A DNA stretch of 64,000 bases from Planococcus salinus (GTDB taxonomy: Bacteria; Bacillota; Bacilli; Bacillales_A; Planococcaceae): assembly GCF_003719725.1 (NCBI RefSeq), contig NZ_RIAX01000007.1:1-64000 (forward strand), read 5' to 3'. This document shows, piece by piece, positions 50,096 to 57,874 of this stretch. Below the pieces are notes generated by a model. It saw only the letters and a list, made by a program, of their open reading frames with translations, was not told where the DNA came from and ran no database searches. The position numbers and the translations under genes were made by a program. Each line of letters opens with the position of its first letter. Positions within the stretch are counted from its first letter, which is position 1.

Positions 50096-51028
50096 ATGAA
50101 GATATTGATTGTAGGAGCAGGGGCCATTGGCGGTTACTTTGGTGCCAGACTGCTGGAAAAAGGGGAAGACGTAACGTTTCTCGTCCGTGAAAAACGGAAA
50201 CAGCAGCTGGAAGAGACGGGATTGAAAGTGAAAAGCGTCCATGGTGACATTGAAGCGAAACCACAATTGATCACGGCCCGGGATGTGGACAACAATTTTG
50301 ACCTCGTCGTCATTTCGACGAAGTCCTATCAACTGGCTGGTGCCATCGAAGACATAAAGCCGTTTGTTGGCAGAGAAACGATGGTGCTGCCTTTATTGAA
50401 TGGTGTAGCACATGTGGACGAGCTGGTGGAAAGCTTTGGGGAAGAGGCAGTCATCGGCGGTCTATGCTTTATCGAATCCACACTTGATGAAGAGGGAACC
50501 ATTATACAGACAAGCCCGACCCATCAATTGGTTTACGGGGAACGCACGGGAGACAAAACAGAACGCATCCTCCGGGTGAAGCAGGCTTTTTATGGAACAA
50601 AAGCGGACTTCGAATTAAGCGGCCATATTAACCAGGATATGTGGCATAAGTATTTGTTTATTACGGCAATGTCGGGGATTACTACGGCAATGCAGTCCCC
50701 AATTGGACCGATTCTTGAGCTGGAGACGGGACAGCGGACCATCGGGACTTTGCTGGATGAGCTTGTCGGAGTTATGACTGCAATAGGCGCTCCAATCAAA
50801 GAAGGCATCGCTCAAGACCAATTCGTTAAGCTTAATATGATGCATCCGGACATGAAATCTTCGATGCAGCGCGATGCAGAAAAATCCATGCCGCTGGAAT
50901 CGGATCATCTGCAGGGCTTCTTGCTGAAAAACGCCAAAGAACATAAATTGGCTGTGCCGGTACTGGAAACTATTTGGACCAAGCTGGCTTTATATGAAAG
51001 AACCAGAGAAGCCGTTTCAAACAAATAA
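50096..51028 (+). CDS. 2-dehydropantoate 2-reductase family protein (PanE/ApbA)
   Basis: 310 residues. The N-terminal NADP-binding GAGAIGGYFGARL (residues 7-19) and the catalytic-type Lys in ISTKSYQL and HKYLFITAMSG blocks are present. PanE reduces ketopantoate to pantoate in coenzyme A synthesis. No panB/panC neighbour is present, so it may be a paralogue acting on another 2-oxo acid. ATG 50096 with GAGGAGTAAGTTTA upstream. Confidence 0.87.
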   Translation: MKILIVGAGAIGGYFGARLLEKGEDVTFLVREKRKQQLEETGLKVKSVHGDIEAKPQLITARDVDNNFDLVVISTKSYQLAGAIEDIKPFVGRETMVLPLLNGVAHVDELVESFGEEAVIGGLCFIESTLDEEGTIIQTSPTHQLVYGERTGDKTERILRVKQAFYGTKADFELSGHINQDMWHKYLFITAMSGITTAMQSPIGPILELETGQRTIGTLLDELVGVMTAIGAPIKEGIAQDQFVKLNMMHPDMKSSMQRDAEKSMPLESDHLQGFLLKNAKEHKLAVPVLETIWTKLALYERTREAVSNK

Positions 51029-51127
51029 TTACAGAACATTTACATTATTAGGATAATAATTTATGATGAAAGGGCAGATACTCTGGAATATGCGGAGTGT
51101 TGGCAAGATTGAGAGGAGTTGGGTTAA

Positions 51128-52864
51128 TTGGAAGCTATTGCACTCGCTGCTGTTGGAATTTTCATCTTTATACTGGGATACCGGTTTTATTCCAAATTCG
51201 TAGCAGAAAAGATTTTCAGGTTGGATCCGAATTATGTAACACCTGCACACCGCTTTAAAGACGGTGTCGATTTTGTCCCGACAAATAAATTTGTGCTTTG
51301 GGGACACCATTTTACTTCTGTAGCCGGTGCTGCACCGATTCTCGGACCGGCCATTGCGGTTTATTGGGGATGGCTCCCTGCAGTGTTGTGGGTTGTTCTG
51401 GGAACCGTTTTTGCGGCAGGTGTCCATGATTTCGGAACGCTCGTCTTATCGGTACGCAACAAAGGGCAGTCGGTTGGAACATTGGCACACCGATTGATCG
51501 GACAGCGTGGAAAAATCTTATTCCTTTTCATCATTTTAATTCTTGTTTTAATGGTTAATGCCGTGTTTGCCTGGGTTATCGCGAACTTATTCATTTCTTA
51601 TCCGGCAAGTGTCATTCCGGTATTTATCCAAATTCCATTAGCAATTTGGATTGGCCATGCGGTTTATAAGCGGAACAAAAAAATGCTTGTTCCATCATTG
51701 CTCGCACTTGCGACCATGTACATAGTGGCGGTTATTGCCAGTAAAGTGGATTTTCTGCAGATTGACCTCGTCCAGTATATGGGCGGAGAAGGAGGGGCAG
51801 GACTATTCGGTTTAGGCGCAATTTCGACCGCGTTCTTTATTTGGATTGTCGTGCTGATGGTATATGTCTACATCGCCTCTACTTTACCTGTTTGGAAACT
51901 GCTTCAGCCACGTGATTTCATCAACTCACATCAATTGGTTGTAGGACTTGCGATTCTATACGTGGGACTGATTTTTACACGTCCTGAGATTACTGCACCG
52001 ATGACCAATCCAAGTGCAGACCAATCGTGGTTTCCGCTGTTGTTCATCACGATTGCCTGTGGTGCGATTTCCGGTTTCCACGGTCTTGTGTCTTCCGGCA
52101 CGACTTCCAAACAGCTGGACAAAGAAACAGATGCCCGTTTTGTCGGCTATCTGGGGGCGGTGGGAGAAGGTGTATTGGCGCTTATTTCCATCATCGCCGT
52201 TATCACTTTGTTTCCGAGTGTGGAAGAGTTCCGGGCGACTTACAGCAGTTTCACGGCTTCCAATGGAGCTGGGCTTGGCGCTTTCATTGAAGGAGCAACG
52301 AACCTGGCAACCGGTTTGCTGATTCCTGCCGATGTGGCATCCACAATCGTTTCCATCATTGTCGTTTCATTTGCTGCGACTACGCTTGATACTTCGGTCC
52401 GTTTGATGCGTTACATCATTTCTGAATTGGGCGTGGAGTATAAAATCCCTTCTTTGGAGAAAAAGCATGTAGCGACGACCATTGCAGTCGGAGCCAGTGC
52501 GGCGCTTGTGCTGATTCCTGAAGGGCCGAACGGATTTGGTTCCGGCGGTTACTTGTTATGGCCGTTATTCGGTACAGCGAATCAGCTGCTGGCGGGTATC
52601 AGTTTGCTGTTAATCTCGATCTGGCTGAGAAAACTTGGCCGAAATTACATGGTTACCATCATTCCGATGATTTTCCTGATGTTCATGACGCTTTGGGCGA
52701 TGTTCGAGCAGGTATTTACTGAATGGGCATGGTACGCAGATGGGTCGAATATGCTGCTGTTTGTCTTTGGAGCCATCATCTTCGTCTTCACGCTATGGAT
52801 CATTTTGACCGCAGTCCAGGCTTTGCTGAAGAAAACAGACCCTGATTTTTCAGGCGACGAATAA
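51128..52864 (+). CDS. CstA-family carbon starvation/pyruvate-type transporter
   Basis: 578 residues, about 16 membrane helices. CstA hallmarks are PTNKFVLWGHHFTSVAGAAP near residue 54 and the later FHGLVSSGTTSKQLDKETDA and WPLFGTANQLLAG blocks. The family imports pyruvate or peptides under carbon limitation. The start is TTG 51128 after GAGGAG. A hairpin follows before the cory-CC-star gene. No two-component system or catabolite-response site was recognised upstream. Confidence 0.92.
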   Translation: MEAIALAAVGIFIFILGYRFYSKFVAEKIFRLDPNYVTPAHRFKDGVDFVPTNKFVLWGHHFTSVAGAAPILGPAIAVYWGWLPAVLWVVLGTVFAAGVHDFGTLVLSVRNKGQSVGTLAHRLIGQRGKILFLFIILILVLMVNAVFAWVIANLFISYPASVIPVFIQIPLAIWIGHAVYKRNKKMLVPSLLALATMYIVAVIASKVDFLQIDLVQYMGGEGGAGLFGLGAISTAFFIWIVVLMVYVYIASTLPVWKLLQPRDFINSHQLVVGLAILYVGLIFTRPEITAPMTNPSADQSWFPLLFITIACGAISGFHGLVSSGTTSKQLDKETDARFVGYLGAVGEGVLALISIIAVITLFPSVEEFRATYSSFTASNGAGLGAFIEGATNLATGLLIPADVASTIVSIIVVSFAATTLDTSVRLMRYIISELGVEYKIPSLEKKHVATTIAVGASAALVLIPEGPNGFGSGGYLLWPLFGTANQLLAGISLLLISIWLRKLGRNYMVTIIPMIFLMFMTLWAMFEQVFTEWAWYADGSNMLLFVFGAIIFVFTLWIILTAVQALLKKTDPDFSGDE

Positions 52865-52882
52865 CAATTAAGTGAAAGTGGA

Positions 52883-52915
52883 AAGGGATCATATACATGT
52901 GATCCCTTCTATTTT
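52883..52915 (+). terminator. terminator of the CstA-type gene
   Basis: AAGGGATCA (52883-52891) pairs with TGATCCCTT (52900-52908), followed by CTATTTTC. Confidence 0.75.
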
Positions 52916-52934
52916 CATTAAAAGAGGTGTTACT

Positions 52935-53192
52935 ATGCTGGAGAAACTGAAACAGCTGATCGCTTTTTACGAAGAGGTACTGGAAATGCCGCACCGGACC
53001 GAAATTGCGCGTGAACTGCGCGATGAAGACGATTTGTTTCTGCTGATGTTGTATTCGGAAATGATCGGCATTCCGAATCCGGTGTATTACTATACGCTGG
53101 AATTATACCCGTACATGATCGAGAGGTTCCATGACTGGCATCTGCGCATGGGAATGGAAAAATCGCCGATGACCGGCATTCGTTGCTGCTAA
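52935..53192 (+). CDS. cory-CC-star family small protein
   Basis: 85 residues ending in the dipeptide Cys-Cys directly before the stop (SPMTGIRCC). It matches the description of small proteins annotated cory-CC-star, which pair with an ArsA-like ATPase, here encoded 24 bases downstream. ATG 52935 has AGAGGTG upstream; the longer frame runs through the previous terminator. The function is unknown. The terminal cysteines might bind metal or carry a modification. Confidence 0.8.
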   Translation: MLEKLKQLIAFYEEVLEMPHRTEIARELRDEDDLFLLMLYSEMIGIPNPVYYYTLELYPYMIERFHDWHLRMGMEKSPMTGIRCC

Positions 53193-53216
53193 GATGGTAA
53201 GAAATGAGGAATACAA

Positions 53217-54149
53217 ATGGAAGTCTTGAAAAAAAGTATTATTTTTGTCGGGGGCAAAGGCGGCGTCGGAAAATCGACTTCAGCGGCGGCGATTGCCTGG
53301 CAATCTGCCAAACTGGGCCATAAAACTCTGCTCATTTCGACTGACCCCGCGCACAATGTCGGTGATATTTTCAATCAGGAAATCGGCGGGAAAACAAAAG
53401 AAATCGCATCAAATCTATATGCTCTTGAAATCGATCCGGAAATCGAAACGGATAAATATATAAAAAGCGTCAAAGCCAATATTAAAGGCGTTGTGCATTC
53501 CGCTATGATGGAAGAAGTACATCGCCAGTTGGATACTGCCAAAGCTTCGCCCGGAGCAGATGAAGCTGCTCTGTTTGATAAGTTGATCCATATCATTTTG
53601 GAAGAGCGTGCGCATTTTGACAAATTGGTATTTGATACAGCACCGACAGGGCACACGATCCGACTTTTGACATTGCCGGAATTGATGGGGGTGTGGATTG
53701 ATGGCTTGCTGGAGAAGCGGAAAAAGACCAATGAAAACTATACGCAATTGCTGAATGACGGTGAACCGAGGGAGGATCCGATTTACGATGTGCTGAGAGA
53801 GCGGCAGGAACGGTTCTCAAAAGCGCGTGATCTTTTATTGGATGAACAAGAGACCGGATTCATTTTCGTCTTGAACCCGGAGCGGCTGCCTATACTGGAA
53901 ACGAAAAAAGCGCTGGAGTTATTGCATAAATACGATTTGCATGTGAACACGCTGCTCATCAACAAGGTGCTTCCGGCAGAAGCCGATGGCGAATTTTTGA
54001 TGGAGCGGAGAAAACACGAAAAACAGTATGTCGAATTGATCGAAGAAACGTTTAAAAAACAACAGCTTATTTACATTCCATTGTTTTCACAGGACATTGT
54101 CAGTAAAGAACAATTGGAGCTCTTTAGTAAGCATTTCGGGAAAGGATGA
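53217..54149 (+). CDS. ArsA/Get3-family ATPase paired with cory-CC-star
   Basis: 310 residues of the SIMIBI class ATPases (ArsA, Get3, TRC40). The deviant Walker A FVGGKGGVGKSTSA is at about 11-23 with the intermonomer Lys (K14), ISTDPAHNVGDIF is the switch I/A-loop and VFDTAPTGHTIRLL the switch II region. It has a single ATPase domain, unlike two-domain ArsA. No arsenic genes are near. ATG 53217 with AATGAGGAATAC upstream. The zinc-dehydrogenase gene overlaps its stop. Confidence 0.88.
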   Translation: MEVLKKSIIFVGGKGGVGKSTSAAAIAWQSAKLGHKTLLISTDPAHNVGDIFNQEIGGKTKEIASNLYALEIDPEIETDKYIKSVKANIKGVVHSAMMEEVHRQLDTAKASPGADEAALFDKLIHIILEERAHFDKLVFDTAPTGHTIRLLTLPELMGVWIDGLLEKRKKTNENYTQLLNDGEPREDPIYDVLRERQERFSKARDLLLDEQETGFIFVLNPERLPILETKKALELLHKYDLHVNTLLINKVLPAEADGEFLMERRKHEKQYVELIEETFKKQQLIYIPLFSQDIVSKEQLELFSKHFGKG

Positions 54150-55138
54150 AGAAATTGAAAGCATTTGTACTGGAGTCTGGAGAATTCAAAGTAAGAGAAA
54201 TGGAAGAACCGACAGCGCAGGCTGGGGAAGTAGTCGTATCGCTTCGTGCAGCAGGCTTGAACCGCCGCGATTTGGGACTTGGCAAACGGCATGGCAACAA
54301 ACCAGAACCATTGATCATAGGTTCAGATGGAGCGGGTGTCGTGGAGTCAGTTGGCGAAGGGGTTTCGCAGGTGTCGGTCGGAGATGAAGTGATTATCAAT
54401 CCTGCGCTGCGCTGGTACGATAACAGTGACGCTCCTCCGAAAGGCTTTGACATTCTGGGAATGCCCGACCACGGGACATTTGCGGAGAAAATTGCCGTGT
54501 CTGCCGAACAAGTGGAGAAAAAATCGGCTCATTTGTCTTGGGAAGAAGCGGGCTCTTTGGCGTTGGCCGGGTTAACCGGATACCGCGCGTTGTTTACAAA
54601 AGGACAAGTGAAAAAAGGAGACACAGTATTTATTCCCGGTGCGGGGAGCGGTGTCGCCACGTACTTGATTCAGTTTGCGAAAAATGCAGGAGCGAAAGTG
54701 ATCGTCACTTCCAGAAGCAAAGAAAAAATGCAGCATGCCAAAGAAATTGGAGCTGATATCGCGATCGATACAGAAAGTGACTGGAAGCAGGAATTGGCTG
54801 ATGAAACCATTGACCTGGTCATCGACAGTGTCGGTAAAGCGACGTTCAACCGCTCATTGGATGTTCTGAAAAAAGGCGGGCGCATTGTTATTTTTGGGGC
54901 GACTACAGAAGACAATGTTGACTTCAATCTCCGTAAGTTTTTCTACGGCCAATACCAGCTGTTTGGTTCCACGATGGGCAGCCGGGAAGAATTGCGTGAA
55001 ATGCTGGCGCATATCGAGCAGCATGAAACGCATCCGATCGTCGATCAGACGTTTGACCTGGCAAATGCTCAGGAAGCTTTCGATTATCTGGCAGAAGGCA
55101 AGCAGTTCGGAAAAGTCGTTTTGCAAATGAATCGGTAA
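54146..55138 (+). CDS. zinc-binding-dehydrogenase-like quinone oxidoreductase
   Basis: 330 residues, medium-chain dehydrogenase/reductase fold. The GroES-like N-terminal domain has LRAAGLNRRDLGL and the GDEVIINPA strand; the NADP-binding domain has VFIPGAGSGVATYLIQFAK and VIVTSRSKEK. Catalytic-zinc Cys/His residues of alcohol dehydrogenases are not evident, so a quinone or enone reductase is more likely. ATG 54146 overlaps the ArsA-like stop (ATGA), so the three genes 52935-55138 form one operon. Confidence 0.88.
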   Translation: MKKLKAFVLESGEFKVREMEEPTAQAGEVVVSLRAAGLNRRDLGLGKRHGNKPEPLIIGSDGAGVVESVGEGVSQVSVGDEVIINPALRWYDNSDAPPKGFDILGMPDHGTFAEKIAVSAEQVEKKSAHLSWEEAGSLALAGLTGYRALFTKGQVKKGDTVFIPGAGSGVATYLIQFAKNAGAKVIVTSRSKEKMQHAKEIGADIAIDTESDWKQELADETIDLVIDSVGKATFNRSLDVLKKGGRIVIFGATTEDNVDFNLRKFFYGQYQLFGSTMGSREELREMLAHIEQHETHPIVDQTFDLANAQEAFDYLAEGKQFGKVVLQMNR

Positions 55139-55166
55139 AAAGAACTTTTACTCAGTGTGAAAAAAA

Positions 55167-55192
55167 TGAAACTTTTCAGTCGCTTATGCGTA
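55167..55192 (+). promoter_or_regulatory. ECF sigma-type (SigW-like) promoter of the DUF4870 gene
   Basis: TGAAAC (55167-55172), exactly 16 bases, then CGTA (55189-55192). This is the SigW consensus (TGAAAC-N16-CGTA), shared in part with SigX/SigM. It lies about 37 bases before ATG 55229. Confidence 0.75.
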
Positions 55193-55228
55193 AAAAGAGT
55201 ATAAGAAAAATGACTGGAGATGAATGAA

Positions 55229-55537
55229 ATGCAGAGCACCGGATTAAAGGTTCTTGTCCATGCCAGTGCGTTCTTTATGCCGTTTTTAGTGCCGTTTATC
55301 GTGTTTCTTGTAACTGACGACAAAGAAGTGAAAAAGCTGTCGATTCAGGCATTGCTGTTCCAGCTTGTATTGGGCGCTTTGTTCTTCGTATCAAGCTTGC
55401 TGGTCGTGGTACTGATCGGTATTCCGATGTTGTTTATCCTGGGAATCGTAGGTATAATCGTTCCGGTTCTGGGTATTATCAAAGCACTGAACGGCGAAGA
55501 GTTCGATTACCCGATTGTGGGAATGTGGTATTACTGA
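55229..55537 (+). CDS. DUF4870 membrane protein
   Basis: 102 residues with three hydrophobic helices, DUF4870 family. It has LVHASAFFMPFLVPFIVFLV, then the KEVKKLSIQALLFQLVLGAL block and the closing DYPIVGMWYY. The function is unknown. ATG 55229 is preferred because GGAGATGA is about ten bases upstream; ATG 55220 lies too close to it. The ECF-type promoter suggests induction by envelope stress. Confidence 0.83.
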   Translation: MQSTGLKVLVHASAFFMPFLVPFIVFLVTDDKEVKKLSIQALLFQLVLGALFFVSSLLVVVLIGIPMLFILGIVGIIVPVLGIIKALNGEEFDYPIVGMWYY

Positions 55538-55544
55538 GTACGAA

Positions 55545-55577
55545 AAACACGGCCATCCATGAGATGGCCGTGTTTTT
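55545..55577. terminator. bidirectional intrinsic terminator
   Basis: The stem ACACGGCCATC (55547-55557) pairs with GATGGCCGTGT (55563-55573), with A/T runs on both sides, between convergent genes. Confidence 0.9.
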
Positions 55578-56018
55578 TCATTCGAAAATATAAGATAGTG
55601 CCTTGATTGCCTGGTCGCAGTTCTCGACTGTGGCGTTTGCTTTTCGGGACAGTTCTTTCAATGGATGATGCAGTTTTTCCGGGCGGATAATGATGACTGG
55701 CTTGTCCAGGGCGAGAGCCGCACTGGCGTCCATGGCAGTGTTCCACTGTTTGTACTGTTCGCCGAACAAAGCGATGACCAGATCCGCTTTTTGCATCAAT
55801 ACCGTCGTACGCAAATTATTGAAGCTGGATGCTGCCGCATCTTTGAAGACGGCATTCGGCTGTTCGCCTAGAATTTCTTCTCCGATATTGTCCGACCGGT
55901 CATGGTCTTCCATTGGCCCGACAAATTCGACCGGCAAATTGAGTGCTGCAGATTTCTTTTTGATTTCGTCTCTCCAGGTACTATGAATTTCTCCTGCAAG
56001 GTATACGGTTACGTTCAT
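55578..56018 (-). CDS. YtoQ family protein
   Basis: 146 residues with a nucleoside-2-deoxyribosyltransferase-like fold. It opens VTVYLAGEIHSTWRDEIKKK and has EFVGPMEDHDRSDNIGEEIL, ADLVIALFGEQYKQWNTAMD and the DKPVIIIRPEKLHHPLKEL block. The fold family binds nucleotides, but YtoQ has no proven activity. ATG 56018 is seven bases from GGAGGG; ATG 56021 is the alternative. The frame runs further upstream without a better site. Confidence 0.87.
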   Translation of the reverse strand: MNVTVYLAGEIHSTWRDEIKKKSAALNLPVEFVGPMEDHDRSDNIGEEILGEQPNAVFKDAAASSFNNLRTTVLMQKADLVIALFGEQYKQWNTAMDASAALALDKPVIIIRPEKLHHPLKELSRKANATVENCDQAIKALSYIFE

Positions 56019-56081
56019 CATTTCACCCTCCAAAATCCATTTCTTCCAGTGTATCATATTAAGGGAAGAGACTGGAGGAGA

Positions 56082-56303
56082 TTAGATGATCAGCCGTTCT
56101 TTTTGCGCCACCGGAATCAATGAAAGCACATTGTCCATTTTGAAAGTGCGCTTTTTGTTCCGGAGAAAACAGTAGGCCTGAAACGAATCGCCGCTGACTT
56201 TCAGGATTTTCACACGGCGTTTGCTGATGGCGCCATCATGAGCCATATACATCATATCCACTGGCTGCTGGTGCTTAAAGGCCTTCAAAATTTGTGCTTT
56301 CAT
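56082..56303 (-). CDS. small WYL-like domain protein
   Basis: 73 residues, basic, beta-rich. The order of YMAHDGAISKRRVKILKVSG, SFQAYCFLRNKKRTFKMDNV and LSLIPV matches a lone WYL-type ligand-sensing domain without a DNA-binding part. The ligand and partner are unknown. ATG 56303 follows AAGGAGTGAAAATCA. Confidence 0.72.
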   Translation of the reverse strand: MKAQILKAFKHQQPVDMMYMAHDGAISKRRVKILKVSGDSFQAYCFLRNKKRTFKMDNVLSLIPVAQKERLII

Positions 56304-56325
56304 TGATTTTCACTCCTTTTTCTTG

Positions 56326-56598
56326 GTGTCCGGCTGTGCGGCACAAACACGCCGCTTCGCCAAATCGTCTTATGCCCGTCGAGGGACCGCAGGAAGCGGG
56401 TCAGATAAGCGTTGCGACAGGACGTCGCGTTTTTAGCTTATCTTCCTTTAACGGGCGCCTGCGCTTTTCTGAGTGTCCAGACTCCGGCGCCCAGATTCTC
56501 GGGTCATAAGCCACTCCGGCTGTGCGGCACAAACACGCCGCTTCGCCCGATTGTCTTATGCCCGTCGAATCTCCACGGGCGCCTGCGCTTTTCTGATA
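56326..56598. repeat. two tandem copies of intergenic repeat type A
   Basis: The 404-bp gap 56304-56707 is almost filled by two related units. Each has CGGCTGTGCGGCACAAACAC, CGCCGCTTCGCC and TTATGCCCGTCGA (56330-56380 and 56518-56567) and ends GGGCGCCTGCGCTTTTCTGA (56453-56472 and 56578-56597). The second unit starts GTGTCCAGACTCCGGCGCCC, the same module that opens the copy at 4610. No gene is seen. The sbcD promoter must lie in 56599-56700. Confidence 0.8.
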
Positions 56599-56707
56599 GA
56601 ACGTTTGTTCTTATTATATATCGGAAATTAAAGAAAAACAACCAAACAGAATCATGTATAATGGAACGAACATATATTCTTTTACAGCAACAGAAAGGAG
56701 TTATCGT

Positions 56708-57874
56708 ATGAAATTTTTCCATACTGCCGATTGGCATTTGGGCAAGCTTGTCCAAGGGGTTTATATGACAGAGGACCAGCGCTTTATACTGGAGCAGTTC
56801 ATTGAGGCGGTTGAGCAGGAGCGGCCTGACGCAGTGGTGATTGCCGGAGATTTGTATGACCGCGCCGTGCCGCCGACAGAAGCCGTTAATCTGCTGGATG
56901 ATGTGCTGGCTAAAATTGTGCTGGAACTGAATACACCGGTTCTTGCCGTGGCAGGAAACCATGACAGCCCCGGCCGGTTGAATTTCGGCAGCCGTTTTAT
57001 GAAACCGAACGGCATCCACATAGCAGGCCATGTGACAAAAGAACAGACGCCGGTCGTATTGAGTGATGAGTTTGGGGAAGTGCATTTCCATCTTGTGCCG
57101 TATGCCGATCCTTCCCAGGTGCGGCATGTATTTGAAGATGCAGACGTCCGGACGCACGATGGTGCGATGAAAGCCATCATAGAAAAAATCAAAAGCACGA
57201 GAGCTGCTGAAGCCCGCCATGTGTTTGTCGGCCACGCTTTTGTGACGCCGCGCGGAGAAGAAGAAGCGAATACGAGCGATTCGGAGAGGCCGCTCGCAAT
57301 CGGAGGCGCCGAACATGTCGACGCTCGTCATTTCGATGCATTTCATTACACCGCGCTTGGCCATCTGCATCAAGCCCATTATGTGTCGAATGAAACAATC
57401 CGCTATTCCGGATCGCCATTGAAGTATTCGATTTCTGAAGAACGGCATCAAAAAGGCTATTACGTTGTCGAACTGGACGAAGAAGGTAAGGCATCGGTTG
57501 AAAAACGGTTTTTCCAGCCGCAGCGGGATATGCGGACAGTTGAAGGCTTGATGGAAGACATTCTGCGCCAGGAAGTCAGTGAGGATTTTGTGTTCGTCAA
57601 ATTGCTGGATGATGCGCCGATCCTTTACCCGATGGAAAAAGTGCGTTCCATTTATCCGAACGCCATGCATGTGGAGCGGAAAAATTTTGCCGGGACGGCT
57701 GTGCAAAGCGACACAGGGGAACGCCGGAAAATGGACTCGCTGTCTTTATTCCATGCGTTTTACGAAGAAGTGAAAGGGGAAAAACCGTCTTCCGAGACTG
57801 AAGCGATTTTTCGGGAAGTGGTTCAGGAATCTTTGCATGAAGAAAGTGATGAGAAAGAAGGGGTGAGAGCATGA
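56708..57874 (+). CDS. sbcD: exonuclease SbcD
   Basis: Mre11-type nuclease subunit, 388 residues, which with SbcC cuts DNA hairpins and ends. Phosphoesterase motifs are FFHTADWHLGK (1), VIAGDLYDRAVP (2), VAGNHDSPGRL (3), then VFVGHAF and ALGHLHQAHYV. The C-terminal third is the capping and SbcC-binding region. ATG 56708 has AGAAAGGAG upstream; the frame upstream is non-coding. Overlaps sbcC by four bases. An active hairpin nuclease is notable given the hairpin repeats nearby. Confidence 0.95.
   Translation: MKFFHTADWHLGKLVQGVYMTEDQRFILEQFIEAVEQERPDAVVIAGDLYDRAVPPTEAVNLLDDVLAKIVLELNTPVLAVAGNHDSPGRLNFGSRFMKPNGIHIAGHVTKEQTPVVLSDEFGEVHFHLVPYADPSQVRHVFEDADVRTHDGAMKAIIEKIKSTRAAEARHVFVGHAFVTPRGEEEANTSDSERPLAIGGAEHVDARHFDAFHYTALGHLHQAHYVSNETIRYSGSPLKYSISEERHQKGYYVVELDEEGKASVEKRFFQPQRDMRTVEGLMEDILRQEVSEDFVFVKLLDDAPILYPMEKVRSIYPNAMHVERKNFAGTAVQSDTGERRKMDSLSLFHAFYEEVKGEKPSSETEAIFREVVQESLHEESDEKEGVRA

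Noticed and set aside
56504-57706. 400-codon open frame on the minus strand
   Set aside because: It runs antisense through repeat DNA and sbcD, has no ribosome site and its Cys/His-rich translation shows no family; it is a shadow of sbcD.
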